A DNA stretch of 64,000 bases from Gibbula magus. Its lineage: Eukaryota > Mollusca > Gastropoda > Trochida > Trochidae. Both the position numbers and the translations under genes were made by a program. The DNA lies in the NCBI GenBank assembly GCA_936450465.1, contig OW388304.1, positions 41,664,914 to 41,728,913 on the forward strand. The letters are read 5' to 3'. Of the stretch, positions 33,201 to 43,290 are shown piece after piece. The first letter of the stretch is position 1. Each line of letters opens with the position of its first letter. The notes below the pieces were generated by a model. The model was not told the origin of the DNA. It saw nothing but the letters and a program-made list of their open reading frames with translations, and did no database searches.

Positions 33201-36200
33201 GAGTAACCTATGTGTTTAAAGGGTTGTAGGAGATAATTATGGTCTCCAAACTCATATTCAAAATGCAAACCAATTCTCATAAAATTATGAATAAACCAGG
33301 TAAGTGCTTGGTATAGATTTATCGTCTTCTCTATTGTAATAAAAGCTCATGGCCTATAAACCGTATTATATAATTTGAAATGAATGTGGTTATCCCAAAG
33401 TATTTTGTCTTTTTAGGTTGCTCCTTACGCGTATTTCTCTGTCTTTTTATGTTACTGCTTACTCGTATATCTCTGTCTTTCTCTATCTTTTCATGTTGCT
33501 CCTTACGCGTATTTCTCTGTCTTTTTATGTTACTGCTTACTCGTATATCTCTGTCTTTCTCTGTCTTTTTATGTTGCTCCTTACACGTAGTTCTCTGTTC
33601 ATTTCATGCTGCTCCTTACACGTATATATCTGTCTTTTCATATTGCTCCTTACACGTATTTCTCTGTCTTTTCATGTTGCTCCTTACACGTATTTCTCTG
33701 TCTGCTCCTGACGCGTATTTCTCTGTCTTTTTATGTTGCTCCTTACGCGTATATCTCTGTCTTTCTCTGTATTTTTATGTTGCTCTTTATGTGTATTTCT
33801 CTGTCATATATATAAAGTACTGAACTTCCACAGAGTTGCGAAGGAGTTCATCAGCTGCCTTGCTGGAGAGAACGCTGTTGGCTGTGATACAAGTGTGACA
33901 GTGAGTACCCTAGCTACAGAGGCAAACACCATCATAACTGGCATCGTTTCTGGAGGAGGCACTTGCGGTAAGTACATTTTATTTCATGGTATTCTTTATA
34001 ATTACCAATTTGTCATATTTTCTTTGTCAACTTTTGTCAAGTAGTAACTGATTAAGGTTGTTTTCTCGATGTGTTCCATGACTTCATAAACAATGGACGT
34101 GTCCACTGGAGAAAAACATCACATTTACATACCATGACGTCACTATCTAAAATAATATGAATAAAATGGTTTTAATAAGCACATTATCAAACTGGAAAGT
34201 GTGCCAGAAAGTGTGCATATTTTTAGCTCTCATTTTGTCACATGAGTGAGTCATGTGACACACGTTTGCTCGTTTAATAATCACTATATCGGTAACACTG
34301 TCCAAGAGCGTCCATCCATATATTATTCAACGTAGCAAAACCTGAATATATGTACATCTTTTCTAGAATTATAGAGCAATTAAGAACTTTTGGCAAAATA
34401 ATTCAGAATGAATAGAATTGAACTGTGAACACCCAGGTACTTTACTCCTTCAATGTGATTTAATCCTTTTTTCGGTCTTCATCCAAATTTCATAAAGATG
34501 ATACTTTTGATTTGATAATATTTTAAGCCAAATATCATTTTTATGAATTTTGGAAAGAGTACACCAAAATGATCACATTTCAAGAAAAATTAAAGCATTA
34601 TCATTCAATAGAAAAGTTAAGATATTGGAACAAGTCTATTATAACTTTAATGAATTTGGAAACGGGCTATAGGTATGTTAAACCTGTGATAGAATTGTGC
34701 ATTTTGTAGAGTAAATAATTATCAGCATCAAGCTAAAATATATATCTATCCAAATATAAAGAAAAAAGTAATATCTATATGACATGTTAGGCGTGAAATG
34801 ATTGAAAACATCAGCTCTTTCTATAGATGAAAATCAAATGTAATTCTGTAAAATGTTCACAGATAGAACTGATGTCTGCGATTGTGAGATTGCTTATGCC
34901 ATTGCTGACATATCGGACAATACTAAGAGATGCACGTAAGTAAAGAAACATTATTTCGAAATTTTTAAGGGGCAGTAGCAATTGCGATTGGGGAGGAATT
35001 GTTTGAACTGAAATCAGCACATGTTGGCACGTATTAAAGCTAAATACAATATTATGAAACTCAATGGATGCATCTTTAATATATTGGTGATTCGAATATC
35101 TATGGCTATGAAAGCTTAACAAATCTTACCTCATATGCTTAAAAATGAGTGTAATATGCCAATTTAAAACTTCGATTAGTTTGGTTTTTAAAGAAATGCA
35201 GGTTCCTTATCCCATGAAATTGTCTCTCAGAGGCAATATTGATTGTCTTTAAATATTATCTTACATCTTCATAATTGTGGACTGTATATCCAGTATTAGA
35301 ATGTCAAGCATAGAATAAGTCTAGTTTTTCTTATTACTTTAATTGATAAAGAAGACAATGCTTTTGTGGGTAATCTTCTTCTTTGTTTTAAACTGGGGAC
35401 GTTATCAACAATCGTCGCTGATAATCTGCGTTATTGTAAGTTATCAAAATATAAAGCATCAGTTGTGGTTAGAGAATCAAGAATTCGAATGCATTGCAGC
35501 GAGACAAAGGCCCTGACGAGCTGTATCCAGACCTCAATAAACGATGGATGTGGGAACAGCTGCCCAAGCTGTGTTCACTGCTTTAACAAATGCCGTCTGT
35601 GGTAAGTACAACACTTATACATGAGGAGTGTAAACTATCTGTTTGTCGTATGAAATGGAAGGTGTGACTCCAGGGTAATGTCTGTGTAGCATGGCTTGGC
35701 AACAATATGGACAGGGTACGGGTACTATTCTTATGCATTAGCTAGTTGTGAAAAACAACTTTTCGCTTGTCGTATGAATTGAAAGATGGAATTCCAGGGT
35801 AATGTCTGTGTAGTGTGGTTATGCAACAGGTGGTTTAGATACCTTTCAACTCACTGATATAAACCCTAAAGTATTGTTCGCAGAGTGAAGTGACATACCC
35901 ATCAATCATTGCATTGACAGACATTCCCCCATCTGTAGGAAATCAATAACTTGATCTCGTGGAATAACAATCCCATCACAGATCGGAAAAGTTGTTATCT
36001 AATATCGGTGTTTGCAGATGCTAATTAATATATAGAGGATCTATAATGGAGTTTGTAACATATCAAGTTTATTTCCTCTAGTGTCAATTACAATATTGAT
36101 ATGCCAGAAGATGAAATAAATGAACCTGGTATTTGACAAAATCAATTGAGCTTGATAGAAAATCATTATATCGAAAAGACATTCTACACGTACTAACTGA

Positions 36201-38114
36201 ACTTGATACTCAAAATATTAGTCAGATTGACTCGGTGTTTTTTCACTAATAAGAGATAGCGTTGGGTTAAGTTGCATCTGAAAGGAAATCATCATTCATT
36301 ATGTGTATTGATATTCTAGTTTTGAATGTACTAGTTTTATAGTAACTTAACATGATAGATCACGTGACGAGTTCGTTGTTTATTGCAGCTGTGACCACGG
36401 CCTGTCAGTGTCAGATCGACTTCAACAAAGCATCCGTTACAACTGCTGACAAATGCACGTGAGTAAACAAACATGTAACCGCCTATTCAGATCTGTTTTA
36501 AACTACGTTTGTAAGTCAGGGATGATTGCATCCTCGGTTACCCATGGTTTTATATATGCTCCGTTACTCTCCACTATATCATCCATGGGAAACCTTATCA
36601 GAGAAATCTGTACTGAAATTACTCGCCCTTGGCCAGCGTGCGCCAATCAAACAGCTACGCAGCTTGGACCTGCGAGCCAATGACAATTCATATCACTTCG
36701 TTGCAAAGCACGCGAGGTCATTTTGTTAGCCATCCGTCGCCGGTTATCTCCCTTGACCATTTCCGTCTTATCGTATTGAGTATTTTCTTTGGTTACTGAC
36801 TTCGTCACGCCGGCCAAGGGCGGGTAATTTGAGTACAGTTTCTCCTGATAAGGTTTCCCATGGGTGATATAGTGGAGAATAACGGAGCATATATAAAACC
36901 ATGGGTAACCGAGGATGGGATGATTGGGAAAAATACTTATTTGTTTAATTTTTTTAAAAATTAGATACACCAGCTGCATTCAATAGCAATTCAAATGCAA
37001 TCCACCTACTTTTATATTCATACAGAAAACCTAGTATTTTGCGCCAACTGAACAATAATCATGGATCATTTATGTATAAATCAAGGTGAATAGTCTGCGT
37101 TGTGAAAAACAGTGTGCGAACTTTTTCATTGGAAGCAAATTGAAATAAGTAAATGACCTTGTCAGTGTTTGACTCCATTGACTGTTGATGCGAAATGAAA
37201 CCATGAGCCGTCAAACCTATTTAATAAGTTGATAGAGATCACTCTTGGACACGGGCATAGTGTTTGGTATCCACAGGGATCTCCTCCAAACCATCCCCCA
37301 CCCTCCAGTCTCCTCCGAAAATTCCGGCACCACCCCAGTTCCAAATAAGGTTATATATGACTTTAAGTTACACTATAGGAGATGGACACATTTACTATAC
37401 ATGTGTATTAGATAGTTTTGAAAAAAGAATTGTCTTTTCAGTTCCGGTACGACCTTGGGAACCTGCCTGGAAGCTGTCACACCCACCACAACTGTCGGAT
37501 GTAACGGAACTATCACGGCAGCGGACCTGACCCCCGACATGAAAACAAGAGTGAAAGATATCTTGTGTTCCTCTGCAGGTCTGTTCCAAAGCATAGCTTG
37601 ATCCTTTCTGGATCTTCCAAAGCATAACTTGATCCGTTCTGGTTCTTCCAAAGTATAACTTGATCCTTTTTGGATCTTCCAAAGCATAAATTTATCCTTT
37701 CCGGTTCTACCAAAGCATAAATTGATCTTTTTTCTGATCTTCCAAGCTTAAATAGACCCAGGTTTCGACTGTTTTCAATTTTGTCTCAAAAGAGGCTGTC
37801 GACCTGACCTATGCTTTTGTATGCATATGCATTCTTACAAGAATAAGCAATTCATCTCTTCAACGAATGTGTTTAAAAAAGCTAATGTTAAATAACTTTT
37901 TATTTAATGTATATGAATCAAATGAACGAATGTTTGCCAATTACCCTACAAAGATAGATTGTCCACAAGTCATAAGGAGTCTGTTGCATGATGAAATACT
38001 TACTTAGTTTTACTAAAACTTAAGTATTTGTATTTTCCAGAAATGACTTCGAAGAGCTCCATCGTTATCTCGCTTCTAATGTTGATGACTTCCGTCCTCT
38101 TCATGTCCCCATGA
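28166..38114 (+). CDS. Gene 2: five-cassette six-cysteine repeat protein with GPI-like tail (5' end missing)
   Basis: Eleven exons form five A+B cassettes and a tail exon: 28166-28238, 28689-28807, 30613-30683, 31559-31677, 32650-32722, 33834-33967, 34863-34935, 35500-35601, 36389-36458, 37442-37578 and 38041-38114 (TGA at 38,112). Each cassette gives about 64 residues with C-x-C-x(14,15)-C-x8-C-x(8,11)-C-x(15,26)-C. The tail exon encodes a hydrophobic run like a GPI signal. I infer an extracellular, membrane-anchored, disulfide-rich repeat protein of unknown role. Cassette 1 lacks Cys2 and Cys5. Exon A2 lacks the two bases before its donor, and exon B4 has one extra base, so the full-length join is out of frame in two places. 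Skipping cassettes 2 and 4 keeps the frame. Either the gene is decaying, or these cassettes are skipped, or there are sequence errors. AATAAA lies at 38,722. No signal peptide exon was found. Confidence 0.72.
28689..28807 (+). CDS. Gene 2 exon B1
   Basis: 119 bp, from TTTTACAG to GCAG|GTCAGT. It encodes AVTTYYNCLTGKTAAAFDAT and then VKALADAIN and GTC. The usual fifth cysteine is Phe (TTT), matching the Cys loss in exon A1. Confidence 0.78.
28808..29300. other. Intron of gene 2
   Basis: Intronic sequence before the LINE insertion. No other feature was recognised. Confidence 0.5.
29305..30256 (+). mobile_element. 5'-truncated CR1/L2-group LINE in intron of gene 2
   Basis: Two frames encode the second half of a reverse transcriptase. 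The first (29,326-29,646) has NTGAPQGCVISPVLFTLYTN and KFADDVAIVG, the second (29,694-30,110) has QQRLHLMRKLRSFNVSPSVM, WYGTL and the usual end LPSGRRYKVP...NRISLLN. A TAG and a frame change separate them. The 3' end reads GCAATAAAGTATT and then (ATT)n, a microsatellite end typical of this group. The 5' end is truncated near the conserved TGAPQG. A matching 3' end recurs near 57,850. Confidence 0.85.
30257..30612. other. Intron of gene 2
   Basis: No feature is recognised apart from the acceptor ATACAG at its end. Confidence 0.5.
30613..30683 (+). CDS. Gene 2 exon A2 (damaged donor side)
   Basis: 71 bp. It encodes KTTLCDCQITYTRADISTDP followed by LKC and reaches GTGAGT two bases early: the AC present in all other A exons is missing. 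Joined to exon B2 this shifts the frame. A second GT at 30,692 (AGTAG|GTTAAA) would restore the frame, but it coincides with the edge of a MITE. Confidence 0.65.
30692..30968. mobile_element. MITE family A, copy 3, next to exon A2
   Basis: The interior matches family A ('attcgaaatattaaaatgtg', 'cattataaatggga'), and the right end ACTGCCCCT|TTAA is intact. The left end is truncated, within 10 bp of the exon A2 donor. Confidence 0.75.
31559..31677 (+). CDS. Gene 2 exon B2
   Basis: 119 bp, from GTTACAG to CTCAG|GTATAT. It encodes ATTTFYQCITGKTTAACDGS followed by TVSALAKAVE and TTC. All three cysteines are present. The donor lies at the very start of the repeat array that follows. Confidence 0.78.
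31678..32040. repeat. Three ~102-bp tandem units ending in an inverted partial unit
   Basis: Units start at about 31,678, 31,781 and 31,883 ('tatataaaggatatttggct', then 'cacgagtggcgcagccac'). A fourth segment (31,985-32,040) is the inverse of the unit ('ctcacgagatgagataaaca'), so the array can fold back. Confidence 0.85.
32150..32186. repeat. TGTAT microsatellite
   Basis: Five-base TGTAT-type repeats ('ttgtattgtattgtattg') in an intron of gene 2. Confidence 0.9.
32396..32590 (+). mobile_element. 5'-truncated tRNA-type SINE
   Basis: The body matches the SINE at 62,023-62,337: 'acactgaat', 'agttccag', 'atagccacatg' and 'aatataagtggaata'-like phrases in the same order. The tRNA head is absent. 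It lies just upstream of exon A3. Confidence 0.72.
32650..32722 (+). CDS. Gene 2 exon A3
   Basis: 73 bp, from TTTCAG to CAC|GTAAGT. It encodes KTSTCTCQIAYTKGDISDNT followed by KKC. Confidence 0.8.
32723..33414. other. Intron of gene 2
   Basis: No gene or repeat is recognised before the CT-rich array. Confidence 0.5.
33415..33805. repeat. CT-rich tandem array directly upstream of exon B3
   Basis: Units of about 35-40 bp ('ttgctccttacgcgtatttc', 'tctgtctttttatg') occur about ten times, some as higher-order pairs of about 78 bp. The plus strand is strongly pyrimidine-rich and runs almost to the acceptor at 33,833. Frames across it are repetitive by-products. Confidence 0.88.
33834..33967 (+). 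CDS. Gene 2 exon B3
   Basis: 134 bp, from TTCCACAG to TGCG|GTAAGT. It encodes VAKEFISCLAGENAVGCDTS, then TVSTLATEAN and a Gly-rich GGGTC. This cassette has the longest Cys5-Cys6 spacing (26 residues). Confidence 0.8.
34220..34860. other. Intron of gene 2, possible dispersed repeat
   Basis: It begins TTTTAGCTCTCATTTTGTCA with a small palindrome (TGTCACATGA-gtgag-TCATGTGACA), resembling the starts of the TTAGCTC-type repeats at 17.8 and 38.86 kb. The rest is unassigned. Confidence 0.35.
34863..34935 (+). CDS. Gene 2 exon A4
   Basis: 73 bp, from TTCACAG to CAC|GTAAGT. It encodes RTDVCDCEIAYAIADISDNT followed by KRC. Confidence 0.8.
34966..35120. mobile_element. Fragment of MITE families A and D
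   Basis: A family A-like start (TTTTAAGGGGCAGTAGCA) runs into a family D-like half ('gaactgaaatcagcacatg', 'aatggatgcatctt') shared with 58,900-58,980. Confidence 0.55.
35500..35601 (+). CDS. Gene 2 exon B4 (one-base frameshift)
   Basis: 102 bp, from CATTGCAG to CTGTG|GTAAGT. It starts in the expected frame (ETKALTSCIQTSINDGCG). The rest matches other B exons only in a neighbouring frame (TAAQAVFTALTNAVC), so one base is extra, probably at the GGGAAC near 35,553. Length modulo three differs from every other B exon. Read through, exon A5 would hit a TGA. Confidence 0.7.
35640..35828. repeat. Diverged 124-bp tandem duplication
   Basis: 'ttgtcgtatgaaatggaagg' near 35,642 and 'ttgtcgtatgaattgaaaga' near 35,766 start two similar units, each ending in 'ccagggtaatgtctgtgtag'. 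Confidence 0.75.
36389..36458 (+). CDS. Gene 2 exon A5
   Basis: 70 bp, from TATTGCAG to CAC|GTGAGT. It encodes VTTACQCQIDFNKASVTTAD followed by KC. Its length matches the exon A of gene 1. Confidence 0.8.
36520..36926. mobile_element. Mutator-like fold-back MITE with 9-bp target duplication
   Basis: The element 36,529-36,917 starts CATCCTCGGTTACCCATGG and ends with its inverse. The inverted repeats are about 110 bp each. GGATGATTG lies directly on both sides (36,520-36,528 and 36,918-36,926). Long inverted repeats with a 9-bp duplication are the mark of Mutator-like elements. It sits in the intron between exons A5 and B5. Confidence 0.88.
37442..37578 (+). CDS. Gene 2 exon B5
   Basis: 137 bp, from TTTTCAG to TGCAG|GTCTG. 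It encodes SGTTLGTCLEAVTPTTTVGC, then NGTITAADL and DILC. Spacing 8/11/21 equals that of the gene 1 exon B, so these are the corresponding membrane-proximal cassettes. Confidence 0.8.
37584..37745. repeat. Minisatellite, unit about 31 bp
   Basis: Five units of the type 'ttccaaagcataacttgatc'...'ctggatc' follow exon B5 within the intron. Confidence 0.88.
38041..38114 (+). CDS. Gene 2 terminal exon: hydrophobic C-terminal tail
   Basis: After TTTTCCAG, 74 bp encode EMTSKSS and then IVISLLMLMTSVLFMSP and TGA. Small residues (SSAEMTSKSS) before a hydrophobic run at the extreme C-terminus fit a GPI-attachment signal. Confidence 0.78.
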
Positions 38115-38727
38115 ACAACAAGATGTCCGTCCACCATTCAGGTCCATCAGCTACGAGAATAAAATTAGAAACAATCTACATTGGATAGAAGCAAATTTCC
38201 GAATCTTCAAAAGATTTCTGAAATTTTAAAGCTTAAATTTTACAAAATGATAAAATAGTATGAGGAGCTTGTCTCCCCTTGAAATTCCGTCCTGGTTATC
38301 TCCCCTTGAAAACTCAGAAATCGAGTAAGGAAAAAATAGAAACATATTCAGAATCACATTGCTAAATTTCCTCACAATTTGAACACACGTTATGGACTCC
38401 TGAACATGAACTGGCTGGGAACCAAAGATGAAAAATATCCACTACTGTGTGATGAACAACCTATCCACTTTGTTCGATATGAACAACCTGTGCCTTTGTT
38501 ACATGCACTTAAAGTTTCTCCTCTGTTTGGCCAAATAATGACGGGATGCTGTAGCTCCCTGACTTCACATTTGCCAAACAGGTGATAATAGTTTAGGTAT
38601 ACTCTTCTCCTCAAAGTCTTTCAGTATACTTACTCATTCGATCATCTGTTTCCTCTGGTAATCAGACTTTGATGAAGCATCGAGTGACCCGGATCAGTCG
38701 ATCGGGAGATCATTCTGCTGAAATAAA
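38115..38727 (+). other. Likely 3' UTR of gene 2
   Basis: No coding frame is supported. AATAAA lies at 38,722-38,727 and again near 38,776, which would place the poly(A) site about 600-680 nt after the stop. Confidence 0.5.
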
Positions 38728-38857
38728 AAGTATGATTATGTGTTTTATGATGACGTTTTATCTGTGACTTGACGAAATAAATTTGTTAAATGAGTAAAAT
38801 GTGTAATTTGTTTGTTTTTATTTGAATTATCCCCATTTATTGTGAATATATGTTTAG

Positions 38858-39080
38858 CTCATCAGGTCTGAAATGTCAGATAGGCTCATAACTTTGTGTT
38901 TATGAGCGGGTGGGTTGGTCAGGTCTCTCTGAATTCATTCGTTCGATGAAAGCAGGACACACTTATAAGTAATACATTTCTTCAACTTTGGTACCGTTTG
39001 TATCATGATTTGGGAATATGCTTACATCAGTTGCATTACTGTGAGCATCCCGTTAAGATCATTGCAGGGATTGTGATATG
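38858..39080. repeat. Partial TTAGCTC-type dispersed repeat
   Basis: TTTAGCTCATCAGGTCTGAA resembles the left end of the insertion at 17,798 (TTAGCTGATCAGGCCTGAAA). Only this end is recognisable. Confidence 0.5.
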
Positions 39081-39462
39081 TTTACAGTCAATATCAAGCG
39101 ATGTTGGATTCATGCACCGACACTGGCAGGTTTTTATGATCTTTTAATAACCAAGGGAAGAAATTGTGCTTCATCTTTGCATTGTGCATTTTAATGGAAA
39201 TGAATGCAAAGATAGGTGTGAGAAAATAGTAATTGTTTAAAGGGACAATGTGAATGAGGTATTTCTTTGGAGACAAAATCATAGGGTATATACTCAAGAG
39301 TAACAATAATGCTTTCAATGCACATTAATCCATTTGGTATCAATCAATATGCGATAAGCTCTCGACTTTTCTCTCACATATTGATCTTCCGGGGTATAAA
39401 CAGAAGACAAAAATATTTGCTCAATTTCCCATAACCTTAGCAATCAGCGAAAAATCGCCATT

Positions 39463-39520
39463 ATCATCCTCATCAATTATCACCCTCATCCTCCCCCTCA
39501 TCATCATCATCATCATCAAC
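39463..39520. repeat. CAT/TCA microsatellite
   Basis: Interrupted TCA/CAT trinucleotide run. Confidence 0.9.
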
Positions 39521-39576
39521 ATAAGTACTTTGTTCTAGCTATATAGATACAGACTCTGATCTTTTATAATAAACAC

Positions 39577-39933
39577 TTAAAGGGGCAGTACCACGTTTTT
39601 TGCAAATTTTATTTTTTAAAATTTTCCATTTATAATGATAGTTTATGTCATTTATATGTACTTTAGAGAGTAAAACATCTTATTACACAAACAAATTATC
39701 CGTAGTGGTAACGACAGTGGTGCGTTTAAAGCAAAAATTGCGGCCATTTTATTGTGAACACAATTTATTATTTTGTATTACATAAACGATTCCCATGGCT
39801 TTACCGAAACATGTACAACCATTTTAAACTTTATTTTCCGAAGAGAGAAGGATCTTTTACTATTGGTGAAATTATGTTTCAAATACATTTCATCCACTTA
39901 TTTGAGCGAAAAAACGTGCTACTGCCCCTTTAA
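39577..39933. mobile_element. MITE family A, copy 4 (full length)
   Basis: TTAA at 39,577-39,580 and 39,930-39,933 flanks a 349-bp element with ends AGGGGCAGTACCACGTTTTT and AAAACGTGCTACTGCCCCT. It is non-coding. Confidence 0.88.
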
Positions 39934-40507
39934 GAACCAAACAGAATGCCAACATTGTTAATTACAGAATCAACAAGCATTTAACGAGACCAGCGTATCT
40001 ATCAGCCCACCAGAAGTCATGCAACATAACAATTTTAAGTAGTTGGTTATAGATTAAATAAATAATCCAAAATACAGCAGGAAATATCTGTTTCACATGA
40101 AAATGGCCATACCATGCCAAACATTTTTTTTTTTAAAACGAATCATAATGCATACATGAACAAAGACATTTTTAAGATTATATAATTGATTATGGCTTGG
40201 CAAATTACACACATGATTGAAGTTGAGAAAATAAAATTGTGTGACGTAAATGAAAAAGGAAATGCAACATATGAATGAATGATCAAAACTCAATTATCTT
40301 GAAGGAACTGACAATTATTTATGGCTTAAGAGTAATTAATTGTCCAATGAATACGAAATAATGTCAATATGGAAACTCGTTTTCTATCAAGCGTTCACTT
40401 CAACTGAGACAGCACTATTCTTTTCATTGTATAGATCAATGATTAATGATCCAAAACTACAAAATAATAAACATTGGAACATAGTTATGTGATGAGGGAT
40501 AAATACA

Positions 40508-41000
40508 CTAAAGAGGAAAAGAAAGTATAACACTCACTTCGATTCATTCAATATATTAAAGAAATGAGATGCATTTGATTATGGCACGATGCAATAACAC
40601 CTTTCGGCGCTAGTTTGAATTACTTAATTTGTGACTTGTTTATTTTTAAATCAAAATATAATTTTCAAAAGTAGACAGGGGTAAGAAATGAAATTTACAC
40701 CAGCATGACCTTTACCGTGTTTAACATTTGTAAATGTGTTCAGAAGAAGGCAAATTTATTGATTTTCACATGGAGTATGTGTTATATGTCGATGAACAGT
40801 TGTGTTTTATCACAGTTAATTTTGGGGGATTTGAATTTGAATTTTTTTTTTAGAATACTAGAAGTATTTTTTGACCGATTTAATGTTTTGGACTTGTTTC
40901 CAACACTATTTTCTTTTTGAAAATCTCGAGAAATTTGACACTGAAAATAATAATATGATAAATACAACTGAGTGTTATACTTTCTTTTGCACGTCAGTTT
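40508..41000. mobile_element. MITE family B, copy 2
   Basis: The ends GAAAAGAAAGTATAACACTC and GTTATACTTTCTTTTGCACG are inverted. The interior is collinear with the copies at 11.9 and 56.9 kb. Confidence 0.8.
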
Positions 41001-41704
41001 ACAAATAAACAAATTAAACAGTCATTTCGATTTGATCAATAGTGAAGCCAACTGACCACTGCTTGCTCTTCCAGTCAAGTATTGACTCACTCATATTTCT
41101 ATTGCAAATCATAATTGTAGAAATAAGTTTATTTCATAAAAGGCCTTAGGCCCACGTGCAGTACACACAAACAAACATGTGATTGCATGGCAGTGGCAAT
41201 TGACAGTCATGTGTACCGAGTCCGCAATACAAATACTTTCCTTATGTATTTTTAGTAAAGTTTGTTGTTGTTGAAACATTGGTACATTGTAAAGTGTAAA
41301 AAGTATTGATGATCAATATGATTAGGTAATGTTTTGAACTATTTACAGCGGAAATCATGATAAACTTCACATTCAAATAGAAAATCCAGGTACCATTGCA
41401 AATATAACAAAGTCTTTAGTGCCTTGGAAGTCCATCAGTTTACCGGTATTTTTGTATATTGGAAGTGCACCGATTCGTTATATTGTCATTCCACGCCTTA
41501 CATCTTTAGATTTCACAAAAGATAAATAAGGTTCCGTATATCCAGTCTTGATACTTGAATAAAGATCAAGCGATGTTCATTTGTCAACATTTCAGAAAAT
41601 ATTAATTGCTTGTGACCGACACTGATTCTTTCAATTCTATAAAAATTATGTAATATAATATAGCATTGCTTGGGATTCAATAGTCAATACAGCGGCGTTA
41701 GAGC
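41001..41704. other. Unassigned spacer
   Basis: No gene or repeat is recognised. Confidence 0.4.
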
Positions 41705-42249
41705 ATACACTCAACCGCAAAAGAAACGTCACAACATTTCCCAAAATACTGCTGTCTGAGAAATAGATTTTGAATGTATTAAAGACATATGTTTATAAAA
41801 AAGTGATCACAATTTCATGCATCAGAGTGATATTTTTTATGTTTATGTCAGTTCAAATATGCTTGAGGTGCTGACATCACTTTCTCGAAATGGTTTTTGG
41901 CCAGAATGTTTGGCATTTAAATATAAAAAAATCTAAAATGTAGAAATGTAATTAATAAAACATGTTATCTACGTTCTTGAACTTAATTTTGTTGTCGCGT
42001 CTTTACTGTAGGACGACATAAATCAAGCCAAAAAAGCCTTTTTTGACTCTCCAATCTCGTCTAGTTGAAGAGATAGGACAATGATATTCTTAAAACGCAG
42101 AATTTTGAATAGATAATGTTTGAAAATTCAAGATTAGTTTAGTTGGCTTCTGAAGACATTATCTATCTCTGTTTCAGTTATGTTCATCATTCGTGGATTG
42201 AATTATCTTGCATTTTGTATGGTGACGTTTCTTTAGCGGTTGAGTGTAT
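41705..42249. mobile_element. MITE family C (CAACCGCAAAAGAAACGTCAC ends), copy 1
   Basis: The left end ACTCAACCGCAAAAGAAACG and the right end CGTTTCTTTAGCGGTTGAGT are inverted repeats about 545 bp apart. The interior matches the elements at 46.6 and 56.2 kb and, more weakly, at 1.0 kb. Confidence 0.82.
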
Positions 42250-42469
42250 ATACATGTAACTTACATCTATCATATACATGCATACTCTAATATGAAACTG
42301 TTCAACTACATTCAATTGCTGAAAACCCATATCTTATATAGTATAAAGAAATGTTTAACTTATGATCACCAAAGTACAATGATCAATACATCTCAACAAT
42401 TTCTAAAGACTAAAACTCCTGTATTCTGAAAATTAACAGACAAATCAAATAACATATAAAACTTCTATA

Positions 42470-42950
42470 ATTAGTATGAAGACTAATGACAGAACCTCTA
42501 AACTATCTGCATACATTAAAAGATATAATTATTGGTCAATAAATGCGTTCCTGTCTCCAATAGTAGTCATTTCAGTATACAACTGGTTAAAAACATAGCA
42601 AAAAATAACGGACTTAAAATGCAGCCCTGTCGAACTCCACTCATAGCATCAAACTATTCTGAAACCTTTAAATTATTTAACGTACATTTGTAATACTAGC
42701 CTTTGTATTTGAGCGCATATCTCTAATAATATTAAACATAGAGCCATGGATATTATTAGATAACATGACACCATAGAAAATGTCCTTTACCGAATCAAAA
42801 GCTTTGCGAAAACTAACACTAATATCTACCTTCTTTCATGGACAAATATTTCTGTATGACACTTTGAAGTTTAAAAAATATTATCAACGGTATAGTATCC
42901 TTTACAGAAGCCCCGTTGACACTCTGGGTACAAACCTCACACGTTTGGCA
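42470..42950 (-). mobile_element. Fragment of CR1-like LINE reverse transcriptase
   Basis: Broken minus-strand frames read YTVDNIF, LQSVIQKYLSMKEGRY, FRKAFDSVKD and SGVRQGCILSPLFF, in register with the LINE at 4.6-8.9 kb (LQSIIQKYFNAKGGK, FEKAFDSVD, LGVRQGCILSP). It is an old, truncated copy. Confidence 0.75.
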
Positions 42951-42956
42951 ACCTCT

Positions 42957-43290
42957 TTAAAGAGGGAGTAGCACGTTTTTCGCTCAAATGAGTTGATGAA
43001 ATGTATTTTTTAGATATTGTCACTAATAGTAAAATATCCTTCTCTCTTCGGAAAATCAAATTTTATAAATGAGTGTACATGGTTCCGTTACGCCATGTGA
43101 AACGTTTTTGTCATTCGAAATAATAAAATGTGTTCACAATAAAATGGCCGCCATACATTTTGGCATTATACGCAACACCGTTATTACCACTACGAATGAT
43201 TGGGTTGTGTAGTAAGATGTTTTACCCTAAATGACATAAACTATCATTATAAATAGGAAATTTGCAAAAATACAATTTGCGAAAACCTTT
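42957..43290. mobile_element. MITE family A, copy 5
   Basis: It starts after TTAA at 42,957 with AGAGGGAGTAGCACGTTTTT and carries the family interior, but the far end is degraded at about 43,290. Confidence 0.75.

Noticed and set aside
33380..33823. 147-codon frame with repeated leucine/cysteine/serine pattern, looking like a membrane protein
   Set aside because: It is a translation of the CT-rich minisatellite; similar frames are open in all three plus-strand frames, and there is no splice or codon support.
37373..37713. Overlapping minus-strand frames of about 100 codons with repeated 'RIKLCFGRSRKDQ' motifs
   Set aside because: They are antisense readings of exon B5 and the adjacent 31-bp minisatellite.
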